Assembly (NCBI GenBank): GCA_963732695.1
Contig: CAVTAP010000011.1
Coordinates: forward strand, 33,355 to 97,354
Direction: 5' to 3'
Length of the DNA stretch: 64,000 bases
Source: CADEDH01 sp963732695
Lineage (GTDB): Bacteria; Actinomycetota; Acidimicrobiia; Acidimicrobiales; SZUA-35
Made by a program: the position numbers and the translations under genes. The notes under the pieces are model-generated. The model had not been told where the DNA came from. It searched no databases and saw only the letters and a list, made by a program, of their open reading frames with translations. Shown one piece after another: positions 1 to 9,287 of the stretch. Every line of letters begins with the position of its first letter. Positions within the stretch are counted from its first letter, which is position 1.

Positions 1-716
1 ACGAGCTCGCCGTTGACCTCGATCCGGATGGCCTGGAAGGTGCGGGTGGCGGGATGACCGCCGGTGCGACGGGCCGCATGCGGGATGGCCCCCACCACCA
101 CGTCGGCCAACCGGGCGGTGCCGGTGATGGGCCGGGCGGCGGCGATGGCGGCGGCGATGCGGCCGGCGAAGCGCTCGTCGCCGTAGCGGCCGATGACCCG
201 GGCCAGCTCGGGCACCGGGTAGGTGTTGATCACCTCGGCCGCGCTGAGCGGGGCGTCGGGATCCATCCGCATGTCGAGCGGGCCGTCGTGGCGGAAGCTG
301 AACCCCCGCTCCGCCTGGTCCAGCTGGGGCGAGGACACCCCGAGGTCGAACAGGAAGGCGGAGAGCTCGTCGGCCGGTGCCGGATCAGCCGGTGGGATCC
401 CCGACCCGGCGCCGGCCCCCCCGGCAGCCGGCCCGGTGAGCACCGAGGCGAGCTGGTCGAACCGGGCCCGGCGGAGAAGGGCTCGGTTCCCGAAGGGGGC
501 CAGGCGGCGGGTGGCAGCGGCCAGGGCATGGGGATCGCGATCGATTCCGATCAGGCGGAGATCGGCTCGGGCCTCGAGGATGGCGGCGGCATGACCGCCA
601 CCGCCCACCGTGGCGTCGAGCACGGCACCCGCCGGGACCGTGGAGACCAGGGCGATGATCTCGTCCACCATGACCGGTCGATGTACGAAGGGTTGCGGAG
701 CGTCGAAGGCAACCAT
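1..716 (-). CDS. rsmH: 16S rRNA (cytosine-1402 N4)-methyltransferase, 3' end cut by window edge
   Basis: RsmH (MraW) methylates the N4 of C1402 in the ribosomal P site using S-adenosylmethionine. The conserved N-terminus FVHRPVMVDEII, the SAM-binding loop DATVGGGGHA (about residues 34-43), the block FLFDLGVSSPQLDQAERGFS and the C-terminal RTFQAIRIEVNGEL are all visible. About 238 codons are present of a family length near 300-320; the rest lies beyond position 1. The ATG at 716 gives the canonical N-terminus. The frame stays open for 60 more codons upstream, to an ATG at 896 that directly abuts an AGGAGG, so a longer form cannot be excluded. It follows mraZ on the same strand, as in the usual division cluster. 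Family assignment is secure; the start is less so. Confidence 0.95.
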   Translation of the reverse strand, partial: MVAFDAPQPFVHRPVMVDEIIALVSTVPAGAVLDATVGGGGHAAAILEARADLRLIGIDRDPHALAAATRRLAPFGNRALLRRARFDQLASVLTGPAAGGAGAGSGIPPADPAPADELSAFLFDLGVSSPQLDQAERGFSFRHDGPLDMRMDPDAPLSAAEVINTYPVPELARVIGRYGDERFAGRIAAAIAAARPITGTARLADVVVGAIPHAARRTGGHPATRTFQAIRIEVNGEL

Positions 717-952
717 CGCTCGACGGGCTGGACGTTGACGTGATCGGCCATCGATAACCCCCCGGGCTACGGCGCACGCCAGGATGTCTCCCTGGACGTG
801 CTGAGAGGGGAAGCGGGCGGAGTTGTGGGGCAGAAGCACCCCTCCCTGCATCCCGGGGGGCAATCGATGAACGATTCCGTGTACGGGTTCGCCCATCCTC
901 CTTTCTGGTCAGTTCGTTTGGTCGTTACGGTTCCTGCCGGCTCGAACCCCGC

Positions 953-1378
953 TCAGAGGCCGAGACGGGCGACCGCTTCGGCCAACTCGTCCGCCACCTC
1001 CTCGCTCTGCTGTTCGTCGGCGTAGGCCTCGGCCGGCCAGATTTCCACCCGGTCGAAGAGGCCGCTGATCACCACCTGGGCGTTGAAACCCAGCTCGGTG
1101 AGCAGCTCGCGTGGCAGGGTGATCCGCCCGGCGGAGTCGAGCTTCACCTCCCGCACGCTGTTCATGAGCTTGCGGAAGACCCGCATCGAGATCCGGCCGG
1201 CCTCGGATTCGGCCTTCCATCGCTCTGCCATCGCTTTGAAGTTCGGTTCATTCCAGAGTCCGATGCAGCTGTCGAGCCGGGTGACGAAACCCCGCTCGGC
1301 AACCGAGGCACGAAAGTTCGACGGCAGCACGACTCGACCTTTGTCGTCGAGTGCATGTTCGTACTGGCCGACGAACAC
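953..1378 (-). CDS. mraZ: Transcriptional regulator MraZ
   Basis: MraZ is an AbrB-fold DNA-binding protein that represses its own division/cell-wall (dcw) operon. The protein is 141 residues, matching the family (about 143), with two SpoVT/AbrB-like halves: FVGQYEHALDDKGRVVLPSN near the N-terminus and VREVKLDSAGRITLPRELL around residues 77-95. The start is the GTG at 1378, preceded by GGGAAGGA about 7 nt upstream. A longer in-frame reading exists upstream but is arginine-rich and unlike the family. The gene is followed by rsmH after about 236 bp. Four GTGNN repeats at 10-bp spacing lie 130-165 bp upstream and are the likely autoregulatory site. Confidence 0.95.
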   Translation of the reverse strand: MFVGQYEHALDDKGRVVLPSNFRASVAERGFVTRLDSCIGLWNEPNFKAMAERWKAESEAGRISMRVFRKLMNSVREVKLDSAGRITLPRELLTELGFNAQVVISGLFDRVEIWPAEAYADEQQSEEVADELAEAVARLGL

Positions 1379-1507
1379 CCGTTCATCCTTCCCCGTTTCT
1401 GCGTATGCCCTTGGCCGGAGAGACCGACCCCACCGCATCGGCCGGCCTGCGCCAGGCGGCCGATGCTGCGGGCGAACTCGCCTGCGCCTCTTGCTGTGGG
1501 AGTTCCT

Positions 1508-1542
1508 CCCACTGCGTGACACCTTATGACACTTCCCCCCAC
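1508..1542 (-). promoter_or_regulatory. Predicted MraZ box: four GTGNN repeats at 10-bp period
   Basis: Reading toward mraZ on the minus strand, GTGGG (1542-1538), GTGTC (1532-1528), GTGTC (1522-1518) and GTGGG (1512-1508) occur at exactly 10-bp intervals. Known MraZ operators are short G-rich direct repeats spaced by one helical turn upstream of mraZ. The position, strand and period fit an autoregulatory operator; the binding itself is inferred. Confidence 0.75.
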
Positions 1543-1591
1543 TTTGCAACGCATTCCCCCCTCTTTCCGCGCGAAGTCACCGCGCTCAGCG

Positions 1592-1605
1592 CGAACAATT
1601 GTTCG
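1592..1605. promoter_or_regulatory. Perfect LexA/SOS-box-like palindrome
   Basis: CGAACAATTGTTCG is a perfect 14-bp palindrome and matches the CGAAC-N4-GTTCG core bound by LexA in Gram-positive bacteria. It lies 214 bp upstream of the mraZ start and 160 bp upstream of the lipoate-ligase-like gene on the other strand, so it could act on either promoter. The motif is seen directly; SOS control is inferred. Confidence 0.6.
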
Positions 1606-1765
1606 TAATTTCATCGATGGAATTCCGGTGACCAGGTAAAACAGCGGTCCAAAGGGATGGTGGGGCGGCCGTGGGGCGAAATGGGGGGCGTGTGGGGCGG
1701 TGGGGGGCGGTGGGCAACCGGCAGCCGCAGGGTGGGGCCGGGCCCGCGCCGGGCCAGGCTGGGGT

Positions 1766-2596
1766 ATGGCCGCCACCCCGCCCGCCGCCGCGCCCTCCAT
1801 CCCCCCACACGTCCAGACGTGGCAGATCGTGCGGTCGGCCGGGCCGGCCGGTGCCTTCCATCACCGGGCCGTGCCCAGCCCGGTGGAGCCGGCGGCCTGG
1901 ATCCACCAGGTCCGGGCGCCGGCGCTGGTGCTGGGTAGCGCCCAACCCGACACCGTGATCGACTCGGCGGCCGCCGCCGCCGATCGGGTGGAGGTGACCC
2001 GACGCCGTTCCGGGGGTGGCCTGGTGGCCCTGGTGCCCGGCAACGACTGCTGGATCGACCTGATCATCCCCCGTCAGTCCGACCTGTGGGTCGACGACGT
2101 GGGCCGGGCGTTCCACTGGGTCGGTTCGGTCTGGGCCGACGCTCTGGCCGCCGTCCTACCGCCCGACCTCGCCGCCGGCGTGGCCGTCTACACCGGCCCG
2201 CCCCTGGGGCGGGAGGCGGGCCGGGTGGTGTGCTTCGCCGGCCTCGGCCCCGGCGAGGTGACCGTGGCCGGCCGCAAGGTGGTGGGCCTGTCGCTGCGAC
2301 GCTGGCGGGACGGCGCCCGGTTCCAGTGCGCCATGACGTGGCGGTGGTCGGGCGACCTGCTGGCCCGCTACCTCGCCCCGGAGGCCCGGGCCGCTCTGGA
2401 GGCCGCCACCCGCTGCGACGTCACCCGCCTGCCGGCCGGGCTTCCCGACCTCCACCGGGCCCCCGACCCCACCGAGGTGGTCGATGCGGTGCTCATGCGA
2501 CTGCCCGATCCCGGGCCGGCCCGGGCCCCGGCCGCGGCCCGGCCGCCAGCCGGCGTGTCCAGCGGGTTTCCGGCCGATGATCTCCGCGTGATGTGA
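1766..2596 (+). CDS. Lipoate-protein ligase A family protein (BPL/LplA/LipB fold)
   Basis: This 276-residue protein has the hallmarks of the biotin/lipoate ligase fold: RRRSGGGLVALVPG (about residues 77-90, the LplA RRxxGGG loop), the segment WIDLIIPRQSDLW, and VAGRKVVGLSLRR (about residues 170-182), which supplies the lysine used by this family to bind the acyl-adenylate. It could attach lipoate or octanoate to a carrier protein, or be a divergent member with another substrate. ATG 1766 was chosen because the sequence upstream in the same frame is low-complexity and glycine-rich. The C-terminal 30 residues are alanine/proline-rich. The true acyl substrate is not evident from sequence. Confidence 0.7.
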   Translation: MAATPPAAAPSIPPHVQTWQIVRSAGPAGAFHHRAVPSPVEPAAWIHQVRAPALVLGSAQPDTVIDSAAAAADRVEVTRRRSGGGLVALVPGNDCWIDLIIPRQSDLWVDDVGRAFHWVGSVWADALAAVLPPDLAAGVAVYTGPPLGREAGRVVCFAGLGPGEVTVAGRKVVGLSLRRWRDGARFQCAMTWRWSGDLLARYLAPEARAALEAATRCDVTRLPAGLPDLHRAPDPTEVVDAVLMRLPDPGPARAPAAARPPAGVSSGFPADDLRVM

Positions 2597-2631
2597 GGGG
2601 AAAGAACTCCACCCGATCGCGGCGCAGAGGC

Positions 2632-2643
2632 TAACTTGTCGCC
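2632..2643 (+). promoter_or_regulatory. Leaderless-type -10 element before the HNH gene
   Basis: TAACTT (2632-2637) fits the actinobacterial -10 pattern TANNNT and is followed by exactly 6 nt before the ATG at 2644, which places the expected transcription start at the start codon. No Shine-Dalgarno sequence is needed or seen. Confidence 0.55.
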
Positions 2644-3144
2644 ATGAGTAGGGCGCTGGTTCTCAACGCCACCTACGAGCCGATCGGGGTGATCTCGGCC
2701 CGCCGGGCCCTCGTGCTCGTGCTCGACGAGAAGGTGGACGTGCTGGCCGACACCGGCGAGCGCCTGGGGTCGGCCAACCGGTCGTTCCTCGTGCCCTCGG
2801 TCATCCGCCTCCGGTACTACGTGAAGGTGCCCTACAAGCGCACCGCGCCCCTCAGCCGGCGGGCGGTGTTCGCCCGCGACCACGGCCGCTGCCAGTACTG
2901 CGGCCGGGCGGCCGAAAGTATCGACCATGTGATCCCCCGGTCCAAGGGCGGGGGCCACGAGTGGGAGAACGTCGTGGCGTGTTGCCGCAAGTGCAACACG
3001 TACAAGAGCGATCGGCTGCTCGAGCACTGCTCGCTGAAGCTGCGGAGCCGGCCCGCCGCGCCCCGGGAGTACGTGTGGGTGAAGGTGGCGGTGGGCACGG
3101 TGCCGGCCGCCTGGGCCCCCTACCTCGAGCAGGAGGCGGCGTGA
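2644..3144 (+). CDS. HNH endonuclease domain protein
   Basis: A 166-residue HNH nuclease-fold protein of the type widespread in actinobacteria. Residues 1-70 form the family-specific N-terminal region (LNATYEPIGVISARRALVL). The HNH core follows: RCQYCGRAAESIDHVIPRS (about residues 82-100) with a CxxC and the catalytic DH pair, then ENVVACCRKCNTYKSDR (about 108-124) with the second zinc-binding CxxC and the downstream N and K positions. The complete motif suggests an active, structural-zinc ββα-metal nuclease, but the cellular target of this housekeeping-like family is unknown. Its stop overlaps the next start by 4 nt, implying translational coupling. Confidence 0.9.
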   Translation: MSRALVLNATYEPIGVISARRALVLVLDEKVDVLADTGERLGSANRSFLVPSVIRLRYYVKVPYKRTAPLSRRAVFARDHGRCQYCGRAAESIDHVIPRSKGGGHEWENVVACCRKCNTYKSDRLLEHCSLKLRSRPAAPREYVWVKVAVGTVPAAWAPYLEQEAA

Positions 3145-3419
3145 GCCGTCGGCACCGGGGTCCGGTACCGGCCGGTGGCGTCGGGGCCGCGCTGGCTGTG
3201 GCCCGGCGGCCCGGCCTGTGGCCCACGGCGGCCCGGGTCGGAGCCTCGCTGGTGCCCCGGGGGTGGTGGCGGCGGGCTCCCTTCCTGCCCCTACCCGATC
3301 GCCGCTGGCTGCACTTCCGGCTGGTGACGGCGTACGGGGGCGACGGGCGGGGCCCGGTGGCCGCCGACGACCTGGTCACCTGGCTCGACTGGTGCCGCCG
3401 CTTCCCCTCACCGTCCTGA
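3141..3419 (+). CDS. Small conserved-looking hypothetical protein coupled to HNH gene
   Basis: A 92-residue protein starting at a GTG whose last bases form the TGA of the HNH gene (GTGA overlap), a strong sign of a real coupled gene. The body (GWWRRAPFLPLPDRRWLHF, then VAADDLVTWLDWCRR) is rich in Trp and Arg and reads as a compact helical protein. No catalytic motif or membrane segment is visible. The function is unknown; by position it may be a partner or regulator of the HNH protein. Confidence 0.65.
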   Translation: MSRRHRGPVPAGGVGAALAVARRPGLWPTAARVGASLVPRGWWRRAPFLPLPDRRWLHFRLVTAYGGDGRGPVAADDLVTWLDWCRRFPSPS

Positions 3420-3523
3420 CCGGCCCGCTCCAGCGCGTCACAGGTCGAAGCGACGCTCGCGATCGGAGACGCACAGCGCACAGTACGTAACCTGGTTCGA
3501 AGCGTGCCGCGAGTCGTGCGGCG

Positions 3524-4435
3524 TCAGCGGATGATCCCGACGGGGAGGCCCAGACCGCGGCGCCCCACGGCGGCGGCCCCGATCAGCGGGCCCTCGTCGC
3601 CACAGCCGGCGGGGCGGATGCGGGTGCCGCGGCTGTGGTCGAGCCGGCAGACACGGTCGATCTCGGCCTGGGCGGCGGCGAAGAACGGCTCCCCGAAGCC
3701 CAGTGCCACCGAGCCCGCCACCACGACCAACCTGAGGTCGAGCAGGTTGGCCACCGAGCCGGCGGCCCGGCCCACCAGGGTGCCGGCCTCGTGGATCTCG
3801 GCCGTGGTGGCCTCGGCCGCCGGTCGCCCGCTGTGGGCGGCCAACGCCGTGCCCGACGCCTCGGCTTCCAGCCCCCCGGTCACGTGGTTGGCCAGCGGCC
3901 GCCCGGGGAACGACACGATCACGTGCCCCACGTGACCGGCGTTGCCGGTGTGGCCTTCCAGCAGCCGACCGTCGAGCACGATCCCGCCCCCGACCCCGGT
4001 CGACACCACCATCGCCATGTAGTCCCGCTCCCCCACCGCCGCTCCCACCCAGCCCTCGCCCAGGGCCAGGGCCTTGGCGTCGTTGTCGACGAAGGTGGGC
4101 AGCCCGGTGAGGCGGGCCAGCCGGTCCCGTAGAGGGAATGAGCGCCAGGCCGTGATGTTGAGGGGCGACACCAACACCCCGCCGGCGGTCATCGGGCCCC
4201 CGCAACCGACTCCGCAGGCGGCGAAGCGGTCGAACGGCCGGAGGCGCTCCACCAGCCCGGACAGGGCGGCGAACAGCACCTCGGGATCCTCGGTACGGGG
4301 CGTGGGCGCCGCCAGCCGCTGATGGAGCCGGCCCCCGGCATCGACCAGGCCGACGGCCACCTTGGTGCCCCCGACGTCAACCGCCAGGCAGGGGGCCGCC
4401 AGGGCCCGGGCGTCGGCCTCGGAATCGGGAGCCAT
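3524..4435 (-). CDS. ROK-family sugar kinase / glucokinase-like protein
   Basis: A 303-residue ROK protein. The N-terminal ATP phosphate-binding loop LAVDVGGTKVAVGLV (about residues 17-31), the sugar-binding VDNDAKALALGE (about 115-126) with the catalytic aspartate, and the second phosphate loop VVSTGVGGGIVLDG (about 143-156) are intact. ROK kinases phosphorylate glucose, N-acetylglucosamine or mannose in the cytoplasm. The usual ROK zinc motif (GHx9-11CxCGx2GCxE) is not present: the equivalent stretch, GHVGHVIVSFPGRP, has no cysteines. It lacks an N-terminal helix-turn-helix, so it is a kinase rather than a NagC-type repressor. It is divergent from the moxR operon, with a 133-bp intergenic region. 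Confidence 0.85.
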   Translation of the reverse strand: MAPDSEADARALAAPCLAVDVGGTKVAVGLVDAGGRLHQRLAAPTPRTEDPEVLFAALSGLVERLRPFDRFAACGVGCGGPMTAGGVLVSPLNITAWRSFPLRDRLARLTGLPTFVDNDAKALALGEGWVGAAVGERDYMAMVVSTGVGGGIVLDGRLLEGHTGNAGHVGHVIVSFPGRPLANHVTGGLEAEASGTALAAHSGRPAAEATTAEIHEAGTLVGRAAGSVANLLDLRLVVVAGSVALGFGEPFFAAAQAEIDRVCRLDHSRGTRIRPAGCGDEGPLIGAAAVGRRGLGLPVGIIR

Positions 4436-4568
4436 GGTGCCGCGAGGGTATCGCGAGCGAGCAACTGGGCCGGTTACCGGGCACCATGGGACAGCCGGTG
4501 AGTCGAATCCCCTATGAGGGGGTACGGCGATACCATTCCTTCAGAAACGAAGTGTGCCAGGAGGACGA

Positions 4569-5551
<983 letters not shown>

Positions 5552-5552
<1 letters not shown>

Positions 5553-6727
5553 TGCGACCGACACGTGCGGGTATCGGCCTCCTCCTCGCCACCGCCGGCG
5601 CGCTCGCCGCGGGGCGCATCCTGGGGCTCCTCGAGCTGTACATCCTGGCGGCGATGGGTGCCGCTGCGCTCGTGCTGGCCGCCCTCTACACCGCCACCGC
5701 CCGGCTCGACCTGGGTGTCGGCCGCACCGCCTCGCCGTCTCGGCTACGGGCCGGGTCGCCGGCCCGGGTGGATCTGGTGCTGGAGAACAAGGCCCGGCGG
5801 CCCACCCCCCTGCTGTCGGCCCACGACAGCGTCGGCGGATCCCGGGGCGCCACCCTGCTCCTGGCCCCCATCCGGACCCGTCATCAGGCCCGGATCGCCT
5901 ACCGGCTGCCCACCTCGCGCCGGGGCATCGTCACCGTCGGCCCCCTGGACCTGACGATGGGCGATCCGCTGGGCCTGACCCGCACCCGGCTGCGGGCGGC
6001 CGAGCAGTCCAAGCTCGTGGTCCATCCCCGCCTCCTCGAGCTGAGGCCGCTGGTGGCCATCGCCGGCCACGATCCCACGGCCGAACAGCAGCCCATCCGG
6101 GCCCTGGCCAACAGCGGCGACGAGTTCTTCGCCCTCCGGCCCTACGTGGTGGGCGACGAGCTCAAGCGGGTCAACTGGCGGGCGTCGGCCCGGGCCGACG
6201 ACCTGGTGGTGCGCCAGGAGGAGCGGCCCCGGACGGGCCGAGTCACCGTGGTGCTCGACCGGCGCCGCGAGGTCTACGACGACGAGGGCTTCGAGCGGGC
6301 CGTCTCGGCCGCCCTCAGCGCCCTGCACGCCGGGTTCCGGGGCGGCGACGCCCTGCGCTTCGTCACCTCGGCCAGCCCCGCGGTCACCGACATCCGCAGC
6401 CGGGCCGACCTCGACGCCGTGGACGAGCAACTGGCCCTCATCGCGTCCACCGAGTCGGCGTCGCTGGTCCGCACGCTGGAAGACCAGACCCGCACCGGCC
6501 GGGGCGGCACGCTGGTGATCGTCACCGGTGCCATAGCCGAGCACGTGGAACGGGCGGTGGCCCGGGCCCGGCGCACGTTCGGCCTCGTGATCGTCATCGC
6601 CTGCCAGCAGGTTTCGCCCTCCGAGGCGGTGTGGTCGATCAGCCACGACGGCCACCACGACCTACCGTCGGCCTGGAACCGCGCCGTGTCGGCCGCCCCG
6701 GCCCGAGCCTCGATGGTGGTGGGCTGA
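5552..6727 (+). CDS. DUF58 domain membrane protein
   Basis: This protein has two membrane helices at residues 8-45, a beta-rich middle region, and the DUF58 signature around residues 190-225 (GDEFFALRPYVVGDELKRVN followed by WRASARADDLVVRQ). DUF58 proteins resemble von Willebrand A folds and are the usual partners of MoxR ATPases. ATG 5552 shares one base with the TGA of the upstream gene; a GTG three bases earlier is the alternative start. Its own TGA shares a base with the ATG of the next gene, so the three proteins are probably made together and function at the membrane. The biochemical role is unknown. Confidence 0.9.
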
Positions 6728-9216
6728 TGGCCACCGCCACCCGCCCCACCAACCGGGCCGGCTCGGCTGTCCCGCTCGACGGCCGCCGCAACGGCGGAGG
6801 CCCGTCGGGCTCCCCCCGGTCCGAGACCCCGACCGACCGCCGGCCGGGGCTCCGGGGCCCGGCCCCGATCCCCGTGGAGCTGGCGGCCGCCCTGCTGGTC
6901 CCGGCGGCCGCCGTGAGCTTCACCCGGGTGTTCGACCACGCCGGAGCGGTCGTACCCATCGTGGGGGCGGCCCTGCTGTCGACGGCGCTGGCCACCCTCC
7001 TCCGGCGCTTGCGGGTGCCGCTGGTGGCGTCGGCCGCCATCTCGCTCCTGGTACTCGTGCTCCTCGTGGTCAACCGCTTCGCTCCCGGCACCGGGCGCCT
7101 CGGGATCATCCCCACCGGCGCCACCCGGGACCAGCTCCGGCTGCTGGTGGACGAGCTGGTCCGAGATTTCCAGGAGCTTCGCACCCCGGTGCCGGCGCTC
7201 GACCCCTTCATGGCGGCGGCCATGATCGGGGCCTGGCTGATGGCCTTCCTCACCGACTGGGGGGCGCTGCGCCTACGCCTGGCCTTCGAGCCGGTGCTGC
7301 CGGCCGGCCTGCTGTTCGTGTTCGCCTCCGTGCTGGGTGCCGGAGCCAACCCGGTGCCGGTCACGGTGCTGTTCGGCCTGGCCATCGCCCTGTGGGGAGT
7401 CGTCCAGCGGGCCGCCAACCTGGCCGACGGGAACAACTGGCTGGCCGACGACCGCCGCCGGGGCTCGCTCGGCGTCGCCGGCTGGGCCGGCCTGTTCGCC
7501 CTGGTGGCGGTGAGCCTGGGGGCGGTGGCAGGGCCCCGCCTGCCCGGCGCCGACGCCGAGGAGATGCTCAGCCTGCGAGACGCCGGCGACCCCACCCGGG
7601 TGGTGGTCAGCCCCTACGTGAGCATCCAGTCGCAGCTGGTGCAGCAGACGAACACCCCGCTGTTCACGGTCACCTCCGCCGAGCCGAGCTACTGGCGCCT
7701 GGCCGGGCTCGACACCTACGAGCAGAACATCTGGAAGGTGGCCGGCAACTTCTCGCCCCAGGACGGCGATCTGCCCGGCCAGCCCACGTTGAGCGGCCAG
7801 CGGGACCCCCTGGAGCAGCAGTACACGATCACCGGCCTGAACTCGATCTGGTTGCCGGCCGCCTTCTCCCCCGCCGAGATCAACAACGCCTCGGCCCAGG
7901 CCACCTGGAACGCCGAGACCAGCTCGCTGACCGTGGCCAACGACGTGGCGTCGAGCGATGGCGTCGACTACACCGTGGTGTCGCAGGTGCCCCGCCTCAC
8001 CCCCGGGGAGTTGCAGGCCGCCGCCGACACGATTCCCCAGGAAATCGCCGACCGCTACCTGGCCCTCCCCCGGGTGCCCGACATCGCCCGCACCACGGCG
8101 GCCGAGGTGACGGCCGGAGCCACCACCCGCTACGACAAGATGATCGCCCTCCAGAACTTCTTCCGGGGCTTCGAGTATGACGTGAACCTGCCGCCCCGCC
8201 AGGGCGACCCCATCGAGCAGTTCCTGTCGGAGCGCGTGGGGTTCTGCCAGCAGTTCGCCGGCACGTTCGCCGTGATGGCCCGCACCCTCGACATCCCGGC
8301 CCGGGTCGCCATCGGCTTCACCTGGGGCGATCCCGTGGGTCCGCTCGTGGAGGGCCAGCAGACCTATCAGGTCACCGGGCGCCAGACCCACGCCTGGCCC
8401 GAGGTGTGGTTCGAGGGCCTGGGCTGGGTCGCCTTCGAGCCCACGCCCGGTCGGGGGGCGCCGTCATCGGTCGCCTACACCCAGGTGGCGGCCCAGCAGG
8501 ACTCAGCGGTGCAGCAGACCCCGGGGGCGGCGATCAGCACCACCACCACGGCCGGGGCCCAGGCCGGGGCCGGCGCCCCGGCGGTGGGCGAGCCCGAGAT
8601 CCCGCTCGACTCGGGTGACGTCGGCACGGCTGTCGACACCGACTCCGGTGTCAGCACCGGCACCATCCTCCGGTTCCTGGCGGTGTTGGCGCTGCTGGGG
8701 GCCTACGCCGGCGGCGTCCCCCTGTGGCACCAGCTGCGCCGGCGTCGGCGCCGCCAGCAGGTCCGTACCCCGGCCGACGGGGTGGAGACCTCATGGGCCG
8801 AGGCCACCGAGACGCTGTCCCTCGTGTACGGGATCGCCCGCCGCCCGGCCGAGACCCGTCGTGAGTTCGCCCATCGCCTCGGCTCCGACCCCCGTGTTCC
8901 CCGCCAGGCGATGGGGGCCCTGGCCGACAAGGCCACCGTGGCCCGTTACTACCCCCAGGGCCTCCGTCCCGACGACAGCAGCCAGGCGGCGGCCCTGGCC
9001 GCCGAGATCGAGCAGGCCGTGGCCACGCGGGTCTCGGTGTACACCCGGTGGAAGCGGATGGTCGATCCGCGCCGGCTGCGCACGAGCCAGCGCCGATCCA
9101 CCGGACCCCGCAAGGACGGCGCCGGTACCGGCCCATCGAGGGGGACATCGGCCCTGTCGTCGAACGGGAACGGATACCACCCCGAAACCAGCCAGCGGGA
9201 ACCCATCGAGGTCTGA
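6727..9216 (+). CDS. Transglutaminase-like membrane protein (TgpA type)
   Basis: An 829-residue protein with a disordered N-terminus (about 1-55), five to six membrane helices (about 56-265), an extracytoplasmic beta-rich region, and a transglutaminase-like domain with a candidate catalytic Cys near residue 507 (VGFCQQFAGTFAVMART) and His near 555 (RQTHAWPEVWFEGLGW), followed by FEPTPG. A further membrane helix near residue 650 precedes a cytoplasmic DUF4129-like tail. This matches the TgpA architecture usually encoded after MoxR and DUF58. These proteins are thought to process or crosslink cell-envelope components. It is the last gene of the operon and converges on the DUF3040 gene. Confidence 0.92.
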   Translation: MATATRPTNRAGSAVPLDGRRNGGGPSGSPRSETPTDRRPGLRGPAPIPVELAAALLVPAAAVSFTRVFDHAGAVVPIVGAALLSTALATLLRRLRVPLVASAAISLLVLVLLVVNRFAPGTGRLGIIPTGATRDQLRLLVDELVRDFQELRTPVPALDPFMAAAMIGAWLMAFLTDWGALRLRLAFEPVLPAGLLFVFASVLGAGANPVPVTVLFGLAIALWGVVQRAANLADGNNWLADDRRRGSLGVAGWAGLFALVAVSLGAVAGPRLPGADAEEMLSLRDAGDPTRVVVSPYVSIQSQLVQQTNTPLFTVTSAEPSYWRLAGLDTYEQNIWKVAGNFSPQDGDLPGQPTLSGQRDPLEQQYTITGLNSIWLPAAFSPAEINNASAQATWNAETSSLTVANDVASSDGVDYTVVSQVPRLTPGELQAAADTIPQEIADRYLALPRVPDIARTTAAEVTAGATTRYDKMIALQNFFRGFEYDVNLPPRQGDPIEQFLSERVGFCQQFAGTFAVMARTLDIPARVAIGFTWGDPVGPLVEGQQTYQVTGRQTHAWPEVWFEGLGWVAFEPTPGRGAPSSVAYTQVAAQQDSAVQQTPGAAISTTTTAGAQAGAGAPAVGEPEIPLDSGDVGTAVDTDSGVSTGTILRFLAVLALLGAYAGGVPLWHQLRRRRRRQQVRTPADGVETSWAEATETLSLVYGIARRPAETRREFAHRLGSDPRVPRQAMGALADKATVARYYPQGLRPDDSSQAAALAAEIEQAVATRVSVYTRWKRMVDPRRLRTSQRRSTGPRKDGAGTGPSRGTSALSSNGNGYHPETSQREPIEV

Positions 9217-9252
9217 AGCGGGCGGGCGGGTTACGGGACTACGGACCCAGCG

Positions 9253-9267
9253 TCGCCTCTCAGGCGA
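9253..9267. terminator. Short triloop palindrome between convergent genes
   Basis: TCGCCT-CTC-AGGCGA forms a perfect 6-bp stem with a 3-nt loop, followed by a second weak GGGC/GCCC stem. It sits between the transglutaminase gene and the convergent DUF3040 gene and could serve both as a terminator. There is no T-run. Confidence 0.35.
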
Positions 9268-9287
9268 GGGCCCGGGAGCCCGGAGGC

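Noticed and set aside
798..1025. Plus-strand frame overlapping the end of mraZ
   Set aside because: No homology-like features; it runs antisense to mraZ and through the mraZ-rsmH gap.
3438..3490. Short minus-strand reading ending CALCVSDRERRFDL after the ROK gene
   Set aside because: The peptide-like end looks plausible but there is no start codon or ribosome binding site close by; the open frame only continues as an antisense shadow of the kinase gene.
3495..3505. TTCGAA-type T-loop-like sequence suggesting a tRNA
   Set aside because: No acceptor, D or anticodon stem can be formed around it.
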